A stretch of DNA of 42,500 bases from Cristatella mucedo. Its lineage: Eukaryota > Bryozoa > Phylactolaemata > Cristatellidae. The stretch spans positions 3,355,001 to 3,397,500 of the forward strand of contig WPIO01000025.1 of assembly GCA_009760855.2 (NCBI GenBank). Direction: 5' to 3'. Each line of letters opens with the position of its first letter. Positions within the stretch are counted from its first letter, which is position 1. Positions 1 to 14,828 of the stretch are shown here, piece after piece. Position numbers and translations under genes: made by a program. A model generated the notes under the pieces. It had not been told where the DNA came from. It ran no database searches and was given only the letters and a program-made list of their open reading frames with translations.

Positions 1-3150
<3,150 letters not shown>

Positions 3151-3202
3151 CGACCAATATTCAAGAGCCCACAGGTCGACCAATATTCAAGAGCCCACAG
3201 GA
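3151..3202. repeat. 26-bp tandem duplication
   Basis: Two adjacent copies of a 26-bp unit beginning 'cgaccaatattcaagagccc' (3151-3176 and 3177-3202), differing only at the last base. A small perfect tandem duplication with no coding context. Confidence 0.9.
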
Positions 3203-3724
3203 CTCTGCTTGCTCACTGCTTATGACTCCGATGCTTTTCGTGCCGGCAAGAAACTCGCTTGAAGAGGGAGCGCATGCACCCTTAGAGAATTTGCAGTAAG
3301 CCACGCCCCAAGCTCAGAGCACCAGACAACAGGAACCTGGTGGTAGGGTGGCCATCTGCTTTCTGGAAGCAGGACTAGGCTGATGGACTTAACACCAAGC
3401 ATAGCCGGGGAAATAGTTCTTGTCGAACTGAATCAGTGATACATTAGCAGACCGAACTTCGATAATTAATGTCACCCAATCACAGGATGTCGTGCGATTG
3501 TTGTGTGCAAGTTGGCGGCTAGTTGCAGGCCGTGGGAGCATATGGGACAAAAGGTGGTTGCTCAGAGGCGCAGCTATCCTTAACTCGAGTCAGATGAATG
3601 GCCAATGGCTTGATGCAAAGACTGGTTGGAAATTATTTCAGATTGCTAGGCAGGAGCAAGAGAATGAAGGACCATATTAGTACATACATCCCCCAGAACC
3701 TTTTAGTTGATGGATGGAGATGCT
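3203..3724. other. Gene-free stretch
   Basis: About 500 bp with no recognisable gene, repeat or splice structure. Confidence 0.4.
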
Positions 3725-5086
3725 AGATGGATGACATGCTACTAGATGGAGAAGCAGTGCAGGGTCGATGAGATGCAGTGTAATATGGTAGTCTAAACGT
3801 TCACAGCAGAAAAGCTTAGCTGCAGAGTTGTGCACCAACTGTAAGCACGTTATTGAACAGGCAGGAAGACTTGAGGGTAGTGAGCTACAGAAGACGAGAC
3901 AGGGTGTCACAAATGCCAGCTTGACTATCCTTGTCTAATCAGCCCCGAATTTTTGCAATGGCACCTGGCTGAGAGTAGGCAGACTAGTTGAGGAGCTGAT
4001 GTGGTCATCTGGCGAAAGGCCATCTTGGAACATGACAACTAGATTGTGTGCCTCGGCAACGGGACATATGTTGGCCAGGCCTATTTTACGGGTCAGGCTT
4101 TTCAATGTCAAGATAGCATTAGATTTGACCATAACTAGTAAGCTGATGTTATCGTCATTTAATTGGAGAAAGTTTGCTGCCCTTCAAGTGCCAATACAGT
4201 TAAGAAATGCTGCATTCGGGAGTCGAGAGAGACAGACAGACAGACTGAGTTCGGAAAAGCTGAAAGGCATCATGAGATCAAATCGCAGGTAACTTGTTGT
4301 GCTACTCGTCTTCCTGCATATCATCTGCATAAAAATAAAAGCCTGGATTGTGCTTGCAAATTACAACAGCAAGAGGAAAAGTATAAACTGTAAAAAGAAG
4401 CAGACCAGACAGGCAGACGTTGTTGTTCAAGTTCTCCTGGTCTAGCATTGAGTTTGAAAATGAGTGGCCAAACAACAGGCTTTTTGAAGAATACATGGAC
4501 CAGACTTGATGCTAAGAACATACTTACGATGGTGGTTATTCAAGGCAGCAGCAAATCTATGCATCGAAAAAAAGGAGAACAGTGGGTAAGGGAGATCTAG
4601 ATGGCTAGTAGTCTTCTTAGATTGGGAGATGAATGAATTTCGGAATGAGGTCAGTAGATAGGGTGAAGTTCGACACTGGGGTAAAGCAGGGAGCAGACGA
4701 GCAGTCCAGTGAGAAGGCTAACCTAGGGATGGACTCAGAGATCCTATCTATCTTTCTGACAAAGAGGCTAGAGAAACGGTCAGCGAGATCGCCACATGGA
4801 TCATTAGATAAAGTGGGAGCAGCTAAGGAGATGGTTGATGATTGACATAAGCATTTTTGGATGGTGCATCTGTGGTTACACTGAGTTTTTATAGCAAGCT
4901 AAGCTTGGCCTTAGCTGGAATGAATTGGTGTGACCTACCTACAATAGTCCTCGTATGCCAGTGGAGAGTGAGTCTCGGCCTTTTGTATGGTTTCTCTAGC
5001 ATTTGCTTAGTAATCCTGGCTAGTTTAATGTCGGCAGTCTCGCGCACTCTGCACCCGAGCAGGCTATCACCAAGAAGCTGACACAC
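3725..5086 (-). mobile_element. LINE copy A, CR1/L2-type, internally deleted and decayed
   Basis: Read on the minus strand, this matches the longest LINE copy (19131-22240) from the linker before the reverse transcriptase (near 5086-4890) to the C-terminal domain (near 3900-3730). Recognisable pieces include 'LQLVHNSAAKLFCCER' near 3840-3780. Compared with the longest copy, about 400 bp of the palm region is missing near 4400-4440. Stops and frameshifts occur throughout and the 3' UTR is absent. The left boundary is approximate. Non-LTR retrotransposons of this group copy their RNA into DNA at the insertion site; this copy cannot. Confidence 0.8.
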
Positions 5087-5104
5087 ACCCTATCCACCCC
5101 ATGC

Positions 5105-5275
5105 TCAAAGAAAGAAATTTTATTCTCTTAGGGTGTTATTGCAGTGCTTAATTATTGTTATTATTATTATTACCAATAAGCACTGAACAGTCTAGAGGGC
5201 CTGCAGTGCTTAATTATTGTTATTATTATTATTATTATTATTATTACCAATAGGAACTGAACAGTCTAGAGGGCC
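5105..5275 (+). mobile_element. Solo LINE 3' tail with internal tandem duplication
   Basis: The segment from about 5105 has the plus-strand LINE tail pattern (AAAGA-rich, then 'ttctcttagggtg', then a TTA-rich end). A unit starting 'gcagtgcttaattattg' is present twice, at 5141-5202 and 5203-5275. The second copy has a longer ATT array, which accounts for the length difference. Confidence 0.7.
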
Positions 5276-6269
5276 CTCGGAGACTTCGGCGCAACATAAA
5301 TCCCTCAATTTATAGGCAACAGAACTCGGGTGACACAAGCAACGCTTGGCAGCACGGCTTTGCACCAAGCACCCATTCTGAGATCATCCATGGCCGCTGA
5401 CGGCCGACTGCTGCCAGCTATTCCCCCTCACAACCCACCTGCCTAATCTCCCTCTCACGAGCCAAGGGCCGAGGCAGTGACTCAGCCACTTCCACCGCCA
5501 CAGGCGCTCAACTCGTCGTTGCTGCGGGGTCAGAATTCCGCAGGCGTCTTTGCTCCATCGAACACACCCAAAAAATGCAATCTTTATGGCCTGACACGCG
5601 GGACACGATGCCACCATCTGCATGCGGGCGACCGGCATTTCACGGATCGACTCCGGCATCCATCGGACTCCGAATCCAGCGAGACTGATGCTCCCTCACA
5701 CGGCCGGCTGGCCAATCCGGAGCGGCAGCTCGGCGACCACTCGTCGTGGCCGTGACGATGCTCTTGCACAGCGCCCAGCTCCCAGCAGCAGCAACTCGTC
5801 GGGCATGCTCGCTGTCAGCCAAGCGCTGGCACAGCACTCCTCCGTCCAACCATTGGTTGAGCGGCAGAGTGTGTGCCCTACCAACCGCCATACGGCTGCC
5901 TCACAGCCCAGCATTCCATCCTGCTGAGAATGGGAAGAGCAGAGCAGAGCAGAGCAGAGCAGAGCAGAGCAGATCCGCTGAGCAGCAGCGGCCACTGCGA
6001 CAGCATCGACGCTGAACCGCTGGACACAGCAGCGTCACAGCTTTTACCGTATGCGAGGCAAGTCCATCAGGCCGACTAAAACTGAACTCGAGACTGTGCA
6101 GCGTGAGTGGGAGCGGTCCCCCCCCCAGGAAAGCTACGACTCCATGATGCTATGCGAAGTATAGCCAGCCTCAGATCGGCCAGGCTACAGTGAAACACTG
6201 GCTGTCAATGTCTTCTCACAGCTCAGCTTTGTCACTCGGGAGGAAAAGAGGAAGGGGAGTTGCCTGCCA
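5276..6269. other. Gene-free stretch, GC-rich
   Basis: About 1 kb of fairly GC-rich DNA. Overlapping frames of 60-100 codons occur on both strands at once, which is what GC-rich non-coding DNA gives by chance. No domain, start context or splice pair supports a gene. Confidence 0.4.
5936..5972. repeat. (AGAGC)n pentanucleotide array
   Basis: About seven head-to-tail copies of the pentamer agagc, perfect over roughly 35 bp. Confidence 0.93.
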
Positions 6270-6437
6270 AGCTGGTTCGGCCCAGTGGTCAAGGTGCTCG
6301 CCTCGAACCAAGGTCAAGGTGAATGCATCTGATAACCACGGTCGTGGGCTCGAGCCACGTGGCATGTGTGAGGCGCCTGAATAGAGATTGAGCTCCCTGT
6401 AGGGGCACTATACAAATGAATTATATCTTATATCTTG
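6270..6437 (+). mobile_element. SINE family 1, copy 1 (tRNA-derived)
   Basis: The 5' half looks like a tRNA gene with an internal RNA polymerase III promoter: an A-box-like 'cggcccagtgg' near 6278 and a B-box-like 'gggctcgagcc' near 6346. The 3' half ('gaatagagattgagctccc', then a short spacer and 'cactatacaaat') matches the 3' tail of the window's LINE family, ending in a TTATATC-rich tail. SINEs encode no protein and borrow the reverse transcriptase of the LINE whose tail they share. Three further copies lie at 9817, 18738 and 24943. Confidence 0.85.
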
Positions 6438-8770
6438 AGTTGACAATGATGTCATCGTCACAGGCGACTTTCGGCTGGATCGACGCCCCACGTCTGAACT
6501 ATCTATCGAAGGCCAACCCCAATACCCCACTCTCCCTCACCCTGCTGAAGACGACTTGATGAGGTTAGCAGAGTTGCTGCAAGGCAGCCGAACCACGAGG
6601 AGGGAGCCAGACCATAGCAGCTACTCAGCTAAGTCCGGCAGGGTGGTAGAATGGTGGTGCTGCAGGAAGCCAAGGTCGTTACTTTCGATCTTTGCTGGTT
6701 TCGAGCAGGCAGCAACGCCTTGTCCTGTAGTCGTCGTCAACTCCTCGGCTTGCCCTCCCTGCCCGGTACGGTATAAGCAGCAGAGCTGCAGCCAGCAGCC
6801 GCTGCAGCAGCAGCCAGCAGTAAGCGGCCAGTAGTATCCAGCAGCAGCCAGTAGCAGCAGCAGCAACCAGCAGCAGCAGTGTGGGTCGGTTGCCAGCTCA
6901 GGCAGCAGACGGCTGCTGGCACTGGCCACAGGAAGAAGCCGATCGAGCCAGAGAATCGATAAACGTAGGCTGCGACCGGTGGCTGCACCCTAAATAGAAG
7001 CTGGTGGCCCGGCCTGTGTCCACACCGAGCTCCCTGTCCTTGGCACGCCAAGGCCTTGCCTCCGAAGCCGATGCAAAACTGAACACAGCTGGCCAGCCAG
7101 CCGCCTTGCCACCATTAGCACCCAGGAAGGCCAGGTATCGCCCTCGGATCGTGCTGATGGACGATAGGATGCAGGCAGGCAGGATGATGCAGCACCACAG
7201 CATCCAGCCACCCAGCTGACCGACTAGTAGCCTCAGAGGCAACTACCAGCACAACCCAACCCATCTACATGATCGGCTTGCCCCTAATCTTGCTCAGCCA
7301 ACAAGGCATGGTGGTCAGGCAGTCGGTCGCAAGGGCCTGCCTGACTGCATGGGTGAGTGGGTGTCATAGTAACTAACCGGCCAGCTCTAAAAAAAAATCC
7401 TTCCCCCAGACTGCTGGCAACTTTAGTAGCAGATCGAGCTTGGCACCAGCAGCAGTCAGTGGCAGGCAGGCCTGGCCCAGTGTGCCCGACCTGAGCAGCC
7501 TGAGTACTTCAATGTAGGAAATGCAGCCACGGCTCCTGCAGGGCAGTATTAGGAGCCGGTCCAGCAGCATTGCATACCAGGCGCCAGACGTGCAGGCAAG
7601 CAGGGATTATAATTTGGCTCGGCCGGTCACATTGCAAGCAGATCAGATAATGCTGAGCCATCAGTCAATCATTAGCTGCATCGGTGACCTGCTAGCAGAG
7701 CAAGCCTAGCTGATATCGCCCCTTTTCCACTGGCTGCCGGCAACAATGAGTCGTGCTAGTGCTGCTAATCGCCCAGGCTACACCACAAAGCCCAGCCCAA
7801 AGATTCTGGGTGCAGATAGCTGCTGCTGCCTCCAGCCAGCCAGGCCGCTCGGCAACTGAGCTGAGTGGAGAGTATTACTTGCCTCAAATTACATTTTGGT
7901 TTGTCAGCAGTTAATGAGCCTGCCCGTTTTGGAAGGGCATCTCGCGACCACTACCCAGAGAGGGCAGCCGAAGCAGCAGCAACAAGCAAGCTCCTGCAAG
8001 GGATACGGTCGATGGTGAGAGCCAAAGTAACCATGCATCTACAAGATGGAAATTCTCAGGCTGGCTATCAATATCTGATGCTAGACTCAGAATTACTTCA
8101 AGGGCTCAGCGGACACCAGGACCCCCCCCCTTCTTCTGTATGCTGCCTCCGAGTACCCCAGACTCTCTTCTGGGCCGTCGAGTGGTGGATGAGAGCCCTC
8201 GACACTCCACGAGTCCAGGTGGCGGTCAAAGAGGTAGGACACACGCTACGAACAGAGGCTCGTGCTAGGACATCTGCAGTGGCACCCCAACCCCCCTTGT
8301 CATCTGCGCACATGTGGCTGCCCCGACTATAGGGAGCTGCGTCGGGACTGGGAGGGGGCAGACAGTGCAGCTTCGCCACTTACCTCGGTCGAAAATGGAT
8401 TGCTCACGTTCTTGCTCACGTTTGCACTGACGTGGACCACCGATCTTACTGGTGTGAGCACCGACTGCAACACGAAAAAAGAGACAGCATGAAGTGGACC
8501 GACCACCACCTCCGAAGGTGGCCTTACAGGGTTACAGGGGCAGAGGGGAGAGGTGGTGAGTGCCCCCCCAGCCCCCTCCCCCTGCCATGGGCGTGGGATG
8601 CAAACAGACGGTGCCACTGCCAGTGGCACCCAGAACCACTCAGAACCAGCTGCACTTCGACAGAGCACAACTCGCTGGGACTGATTCTCGTGATCGGCCA
8701 ATAAGTAGCCTTTCCAGTGCTACCCCAAAGACGTCTGCTCTTCGTGAGAATTCCAAGCACCGAGCTCTGC
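6438..8770. other. Gene-free stretch
   Basis: About 2.3 kb, moderately GC-rich with many CAG/CTG trinucleotides. Several 60-155 codon frames exist on both strands but overlap each other and show no domain. The longest, 7865-8332 (+), has no start context or composition that sets it apart from chance. Confidence 0.4.
6776..6882. repeat. CAG/GCAGCC-rich degenerate repeat
   Basis: Imperfect CAG and CCAGCAG units over about 105 bp, interrupted by GTA and TCC triplets. Either an old CAG array or a compositional bias. The minus-strand frame is merely Leu/Cys/Ala-rich low complexity. Confidence 0.75.
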
Positions 8771-8868
8771 TTAATAATAATAATAATACATTGTATATAG
8801 CACCCTCAGAGAACTCAATATATTTCTTGGTACCTTTCATTTGCAGCAAAGGAAGCACGATCGAATGG
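8771..8868 (-). mobile_element. LINE 3' end fragment
   Basis: On the plus strand: TAATAATAATA, then 'tagcaccctcagagaactc' and 'gcaaaggaagcacgatcga'. This is the reverse complement of the last ~100 bp of the window's LINE family, severely 5'-truncated. Confidence 0.85.
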
Positions 8869-9692
8869 CAGCAAAAGCTGCTGGACTGAGCCCTTCAGGG
8901 CAAGAGAGAGTGTGTGTGCATAAGAGGACTGGATCAGGCACGGCAATCGACGGTAACACGCCCACGGCATGCTTTCCCACCGGAAATCGCTGCAGTCGGC
9001 ATGGCCGTGCTGCTACTTCTCACACTACGCGACCGACAGCTCACCAGCTTAGTCTTAACTAACCTGCTGCTCTGGCTATCTGGGGCCTGAAAGCATCTAC
9101 AGGCCACAGCGCTATATCTGGGAGATTAGAAGTCACGTCAGTGGCAACCTAAAAATTCTATCAACAGGCAGCACCAAGATGCAAGGGTACTACTTCTTAT
9201 TAGGCACAGGCTGGTTATTGTAGTCGATCTTACTGGCCTCCACTCAATACAGAATCCGTGTAAGTCGCCAACAGATAGCGGATTGCAAGAGACCATGGAC
9301 ACTCGGTTGCCCGAAGGGTCTCCAGGCAGCTGACTGAGGGCTTACTTAGCAATCATCTATCTTAAGATACTCAATTGCTCATGAGTGTCATTGAAAAGTA
9401 TCAAGCCTTGAGAAATGGTTAAAGATACAATTAAACATCAGTACATGGAAGACTGCAAAAAATGTGTGTAACTATCTCTTTAAGAACCACAGAATATAAA
9501 ATTATTAAAACTAGTGATATTGATAGAGGCTTATCCAGGGAGTGGCATCAGGTGGAAGAATACCTCAGCCGATGTACAGTGGCCTGCCAGTTATTAAAGC
9601 CTCTGGTAAATCGTGAAAAAAAATACTAGCCGATTTAACAGCCTCTTTTGTATAGCGAAAGTGGAGCCTCGAAGGCTATCACCACCGCAGCT
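8869..9692. other. Gene-free stretch
   Basis: About 820 bp without recognisable gene or repeat. No long open frame on either strand in the right-hand 600 bp. Confidence 0.45.
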
Positions 9693-10411
9693 GTAATAAT
9701 AATAATAATACACTTGATATAGCACTATCAGACAACTCAATCTCTTTCTAGGCACTTTACATTTGCTACAAAGGAAGCATGATCGAATGGTTGGTGGTAG
9801 TATGCTGAATAAACAAAATATAAAATAAAATATAATTCATTAGTATAGCACCCTAAGAGAACCTAATCTCTATTCAGGCACTTCACATATGCCACAGGGC
9901 TCAAGCCCACGACCTCGGCCAGACATTGGTCAGGGCGAGCATCTTAACCACTGAGCCAAACCGGGGTGACTTGTGCAGGGTCAGCATGCAAGTATGGTTA
10001 GTGGCAGCATGCACACAGTCAGCATGCATAGGCACATAAAGGACGAATCACAGGGGCCCACTAAATGCTGTCATAAATAGATGCCTTTTTAGTTTCTTTT
10101 TAAATGTGGTCAAGTCAGTGGATGTCGTGAAGCAAGTCGGGAGTGAGTTCCAGTCTTTGGGAGCATACGAACTAAATGCACGGTCTCTAAAGGATTTGAG
10201 GTTCATACGAGGCGTGGGTTAATAGCTAGATTCCGAAAAGTTGATGGTACGATGCTTAGCCTGGTGGGGGAGTAGATCTGATAGGTAGGCTGGAGCCAAA
10301 GAATGAAGAGACCCGAAAGTGAGTGACAAAACCTTGAAGTCGATACGTTGCTTGACTGGGAGCTGATGCAGGTCGGCGAGAAGTGATGTGATGTGGCAAC
10401 TGCGACGCTCA
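9693..10411 (-). mobile_element. LINE copy B, 5'-truncated, interrupted by a SINE
   Basis: The minus strand reads from the LINE C-terminal domain (10411 downwards, including 'SLSGLFILWLQPTYQIYSP' in a shifted frame) through the 3' UTR to the TTATT tail at 9693. A SINE of family 1 sits inside at 9817-9965 and replaces about 20 bp of LINE sequence present in the copy at 19131. At its 5' end it abuts a family 2 SINE. The reading frame is broken. Confidence 0.88.
9817..9965 (-). mobile_element. SINE family 1, copy 2, nested in LINE B
   Basis: Reverse complement of the family 1 SINE: tail 'tagcaccctaagagaacc', then a B-box complement 'ggctcaagcccacgacctc' and an A-box complement 'ccactgagccaaaccgg' near 9948-9964. 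LINE sequence resumes directly at 9966, so the SINE inserted after the LINE. Confidence 0.88.
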
Positions 10412-10508
10412 CGGCAATAAGGAATCGCCTAACGCAGATTCGAACCCACGACCTCGGGATCAAGGTCATGAAAAGCAACTGCCGTACTTAGTGAGCCATC
10501 ATGGCTAC
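10412..10508 (-). mobile_element. SINE family 2, copy 1 (tRNA-derived)
   Basis: On the minus strand it contains a good B-box ('gggttcgaatc') and ends in 'ggcgattccttattgcc'. The same arrangement recurs at 12001, 24437 and 24549. Its tail does not match the LINE seen here, so it is a separate SINE family with another partner. It is too divergent in the acceptor-stem region to be a functional tRNA gene. Confidence 0.75.
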
Positions 10509-10947
10509 TCATACAACGCCAGCTGTCTGCACGAGTGCTGCTGCTACATACTTACGACTCATGCACGTGATACAAGGGTGTACTGGGAGGGTTTTAAGCC
10601 AGCAGTACTAGCTGCTGAACTATTCACCAGGGCTTCGTCTTCCCCATAACAAATACCCTGCTCACACTAATCACTGAGCTCAGCTACCTTTACAAAAGGC
10701 ACCTTGCTTAGGTTTTTTAAAGGAAGGCTGTGATTTAATGGACAGGTACTGCTAATCTCACTTGCTGCTTTCCAGCGTGCAGGGCACCCATAGACCAGAG
10801 ATCCCAGGACTCACCCCAGACTTGAACCATCCCAGATAGACCAACTCAAAAAATATAGGCATGGCAGCATCCCAGTTTGCTGACCCCCTCCCTCCAGCAC
10901 CAACTCACGAAGGAGGAAGCACAAAAGTGGGTATACAGAGGGACAGA

Positions 10948-11031
<84 letters not shown>

Positions 11032-12000
11032 GGAGGCAAAAGAGAAGAGAGAGGGAGGAAAAAAGAGAGAGAGAGACAGAGGCCACACAAACACACACAA
11101 CACACACACACACACACAGGCACACACACTCACACTCACACACATGGGAGCTTAAAGTACACTCTTCCGGCCTGCTTATTGCTAGCTTCTCTTGTTGCCT
11201 GCCAATGGTCAATCTCGTCGACCCCGGTGGTTCTGAAGCTGCTGCTGTGGCTAAGTAGCCTTGGTCTTTTGCTGAAAAATGATGAACGATGCGATCGAGG
11301 CTGCTTTTTGTCGACGGTGCCCTGCCACACTCTGCAGAACGTTCTAAGCCATCAGTGATGGTTAGCCGGGCAGGCGGCTCACTGTTCCAATTGGTCGGTG
11401 GGTTTCGGTACATCGAAGCCAACACACTAGGATACAAATGGGTTGGGGGCAAGCAGAGAGCACTGGACTAAACCCTTCGGCTGATCCAGGAGGGTCAGGG
11501 CAGCCACCAACCCATCACTCTCCTGCCATCCTTCTGTCACCTTTGCAACCCATGTCAGCACTGCTGACGTGAAGGAGATGACGTGTGTGGTGATTCGCTT
11601 AAGCCAAAGGAACTATCTCAGCACTTTAACATTCTGTGAGCTAGGACGTGACAAACTACAACCTGCCACTCCAGTAGCTAAGCCAGTAACAGCCATAAAT
11701 GAAATTTAGGGGACAAACCTCGACAGGGCGTACACAACCTACAAGAATGCTGCAAGTGTGGCATATTTGGATAGGGCAAAGCCCGCAAAAGGAACCGTCC
11801 GGACGAGGCACCACCGGAATGGACACAGCCGACCGGGCACCGCCCGGAAGAGGCACCGAGAGCCTGCCGAGAGCGCCGCCTGGCTGCCGAGCTGAAGCTG
11901 CATGCCCTTAGCTCGCCAACCTCTTCTTACTGCACCAGACAAGTGCCTGATACACTTCTGTGGGGCTAGGTTCACATTCCAATTTTGACAATTTTTTTGG
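10509..12000. other. Gene-free stretch with simple repeats
   Basis: Apart from the GA/CA array at 10952-11144, no gene or dispersed repeat is recognised. The 213-codon minus-strand frame at 10811-11452 runs straight through the GA array as Ser-Leu repeats and is therefore not credible. Confidence 0.5.
10952..11144. repeat. Compound (GA)n and (CA)n microsatellite
   Basis: (GA)n at about 10952-11024, degenerate GA-rich sequence to about 11080, then a CA-rich array to about 11144. Frames across it encode Arg-Glu, Ser-Leu or Thr-His repeats only. Confidence 0.96.
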
Positions 12001-12092
12001 CCCCGGGTCTTAACCTATGGGGTGAGGTGCTTGCTCTTCACGATCGAGGTCGTGGGTTCTAGTACTTCAGTAGGCGATCCTTTATTGCCTAC
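12001..12092 (+). mobile_element. SINE family 2, copy 2
   Basis: Shares with the copy at 24549 the blocks 'gaggtgcttgctcttca', 'gtcgtgggttct' (degraded B-box) and 'aggcgatcctttattgcc'. Plus orientation. A tRNA-derived, non-coding retroposon. Confidence 0.75.
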
Positions 12093-13728
12093 TACAAGCT
12101 CGGCGCCATCAGAGCGGGAGGTAAGTGCAATCACCTTCACATAAATCCTATCTACCAAGCCTTAGCAATTGAGTGCTGCTTCTGAGCTCCTGACCTCACT
12201 AGGCAGGGGTCAGAACTCCAAATATCTAAGCATCGAGTGACAGCACAGCAAACCCAGATTCGTTCTCGAACCGACACCATGCGCCATGACAGAACCACTT
12301 ATAAATCCTGCACATCAAGTATGTAGGGATGGAGCTCATACACTCGTCAGACGAGTGTTAAGTGAGTGAGTTAGTGAGACTCGTGAGACGAGTGTTAAGT
12401 TAAGTGAGGTCGAACCGAATTTTGCAAGACCGTGGGCTACTGAAAAGCCACAAACCTTACTGAGACAGCAAACCAACGAGAGATGCTTTTTGTTAACATA
12501 CATTTCTAACATGCTTCCGATCCCTTTACAGTAGTGTTGCATAGTTTTCCTCTACAATAGTAGTGTTAAGTAGTTAGCTGCACTACCCAGGCTAGCCACT
12601 GGACATGGCTGCGTGACAGCACCGTCCTTCAGTCCGTCGTTGGAAAAACAGCGACTGAAAGGCATCTATGCGGTATCCGGGACAATTGCACAGCATTCGG
12701 CTGCAGGTGCTGAGTTGTGTGAATGGCAGGGAATTGTGCTTCGACTCAGTCTATCGACTACTTTGCTAGTGTAGCATATAAAAAGTCAAATAAAAGAAAT
12801 ACAATGAGAAAACCTTCGTTTACCAAGACAGTTGGGTCATCAAAGAACATTAGGTCTAACCGGAAACTAGTGTCCCTGCAGCACCAAGCAATGGCCGATA
12901 CCAGGTGAGAGAAGAGTAAGTCTCCAGGTTTTCATGGTAAAAAAATAAGTAAGAAACAACAAGCCCACCCTAACTTACCAATGACCTACGTTCGGTGAGC
13001 ATACTTGGGGAATGCGCCCAGGGCAGCTCTATAGCGAGGCTGGCTTCAGGCTCTGATTTTCTCACAACAAGCCAGACCTGAACAGCACAGGGGCTGTGTC
13101 CACATTCACTCTGAATGAGGGCTCTCCTACATCTGCCAACCCCATGCGCACACGTGACACAGCAGAGTCTGAAAAGGAGAGAAGGGGCCACGCTAATTCA
13201 GGCGAGAGACTTTCAACGAGCCACTGCACTAAGTGATCTGATGGCGATGATGAGCCACCGAGGCAATGCTAAGAAGGTCACGGGTCACTGTGAAGCCGAC
13301 TGTGAAGCTTTCTGTTTTGGCAGTCATCCCGAAAAGAAACAACAGGTTTGTGGACTGGTAAAAAAATTCTTCCTACGATCTGTCAGTAGGTAAACCATTA
13401 GGAAGTTTTTTGCAACATGAGCTTCATGAGGATTTTGGGCAGCAAAGCTAGATTATATTCACTTACATGCATGTATTTCCTGCTGCAACCTCTCATTAAA
13501 TTCGCGAGTTACTGACAAGACTTCACCATCTCTTAGATGTGCTTACCACAATACTAGTGCATTGCATAGTAACCTAAAAGATCTACTGTAAAGATCTTTC
13601 CAGAAACTTCACACAAGCTGGAAAGGAAGCCTGCCCATTCATTTGTGATAATTGCACTCGCAATCGCAGCATGCCTAAAAACTGCATGGGATTTGAATAG
13701 ATAAAGCATCTGCAATGGGGATAGGGTG
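12093..13728. other. Mostly unassigned DNA
   Basis: Contains imperfect repetition of 'gacgagtgttaagt' near 12350-12400 and the candidate minus-strand exon at 12979-13077 listed separately. Nothing else recognisable. Confidence 0.4.
12979..13077 (-). CDS. Candidate internal exon, unknown product
   Basis: On the minus strand a pyrimidine-rich acceptor (ctgtgctgttcag) precedes 99 nt (33 codons, phase 0 to 0) that end at a strong donor (TTG/gtaagt). The peptide begins VWLVVRKSEPEA and contains IELPWAHSP; it is of normal complexity and not repeat-derived. I do not recognise the family. It lies about 1.75 kb downstream (minus strand) of the CNH-like exon at 14829-14927, which has the same length and phase, so both might belong to one gene. 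That link is inference. Alternatively it is a chance open stretch with good splice-site matches. Confidence 0.3.
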
Positions 13729-14055
13729 GAGTGTTAGCTTTGCTTTAAATGTCGTCAAGTCAGGGGGTGCGATGACCGTTGACAGATTGTTCAGGCTTTG
13801 GGAGCAGAAGAACTGAAGGCACGGTTTCCAAAGGATTTGAAGTTGATTAGGCACAGCCACAGATAATCCTCACGAAAGCAGCTGGTACGATAGGAAGCCG
13901 TTTAGTAGTACAGATGGGCAAGCCAGAGTAGGAGAATTACGGAGCCGGAAAGTGAGTGACAGGTCCTTGAAGTCAATGCACTATTTGATGGGGCCACGAC
14001 AGGTCAGATGGAAGTGATGTAATAAAGAAGTCACGATGCTGAAAACAGAAAACAG
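13729..14055 (-). mobile_element. LINE copy C, short decayed C-terminal fragment
   Basis: Minus-strand match to the LINE from the C-terminal domain to just before the 3' UTR, with landmarks such as the complements of 'aaatgtcgtcaagtcag' near 13745 and 'gtgagtgacaggtccttga' near 13950. More diverged than the copies at 9693, 19131 or 26979. Boundaries are approximate at both ends. Confidence 0.75.
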
Positions 14056-14828
14056 ACTGGCATTTAGCATCTTCGAGCGTCACATGGAACAAACAGGAAG
14101 ACCAGTAATGAGAGCATTATGGATGTTTAAACCTCATCCTCCGAGTCATTGCTGCACTAAAAAACAGTCAGCCCCCCCCCGACTTAAGACATATATAGGG
14201 ACTTGAAAACCTGTCGCAAGTCGAATTTTCGAAAGTCCAGAATAGTATATGATACGTTTTACTAAGATGCGTTCTGACGAAGACATAGAGAGCACCTGAC
14301 CGATTCAGGCGGATTCGTGGCACACTGACGCTCACGCATAGTAGGGCGCACTTCCTTCCGGCTTTGCTACAGACGCCGCCACACGCCAGGTTTGACAGGC
14401 AAAGGAATGCCACATCTCGGTGACACTCGTGTCAGCGGCTCAGGAAAAAAACAGGAAAGGCAGCCATTCATGCCACCCCACAGACCGCGGCCTCTGCTGT
14501 GTGCTCTGCCTCATGCTCTGCCCCCACCACATTCAGCAGCAGAAACTCAAGCAGCAGCTGCAGCTCACGAAAAGGGCCGTGTTAGCACCATCAGAAGCAG
14601 CAGCTGTCACTGTGCAGCCGAATGGCCGGCCGGCTGCATAAGCACCGTTTCGAACCCACTTGTCACGGCATCGTGGGCACGTGCATGGTCAGGCGCACAG
14701 TGTGTCGCATGTCGACGGCACTGCGTGGCCGACCGTGGTTACGCAGTGCCATCGACTGCCGGGGCCGCAAGCTCTGGCATGAGCCCTGAACCTTGAGCCA
14801 CAAAGCTTGGGCTGAGGCTCAGGCCTAC

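Noticed and set aside
10811-11452. 213-codon minus-strand frame
   Set aside because: Runs through the GA/CA array; the remaining parts have no recognisable domain or conserved motif.
14168-14413. Possible further CNH exon on the minus strand (KCALLCVSVSV)
   Set aside because: Similarity is limited to a few hydrophobic residues, and the splice-site matches are weak.
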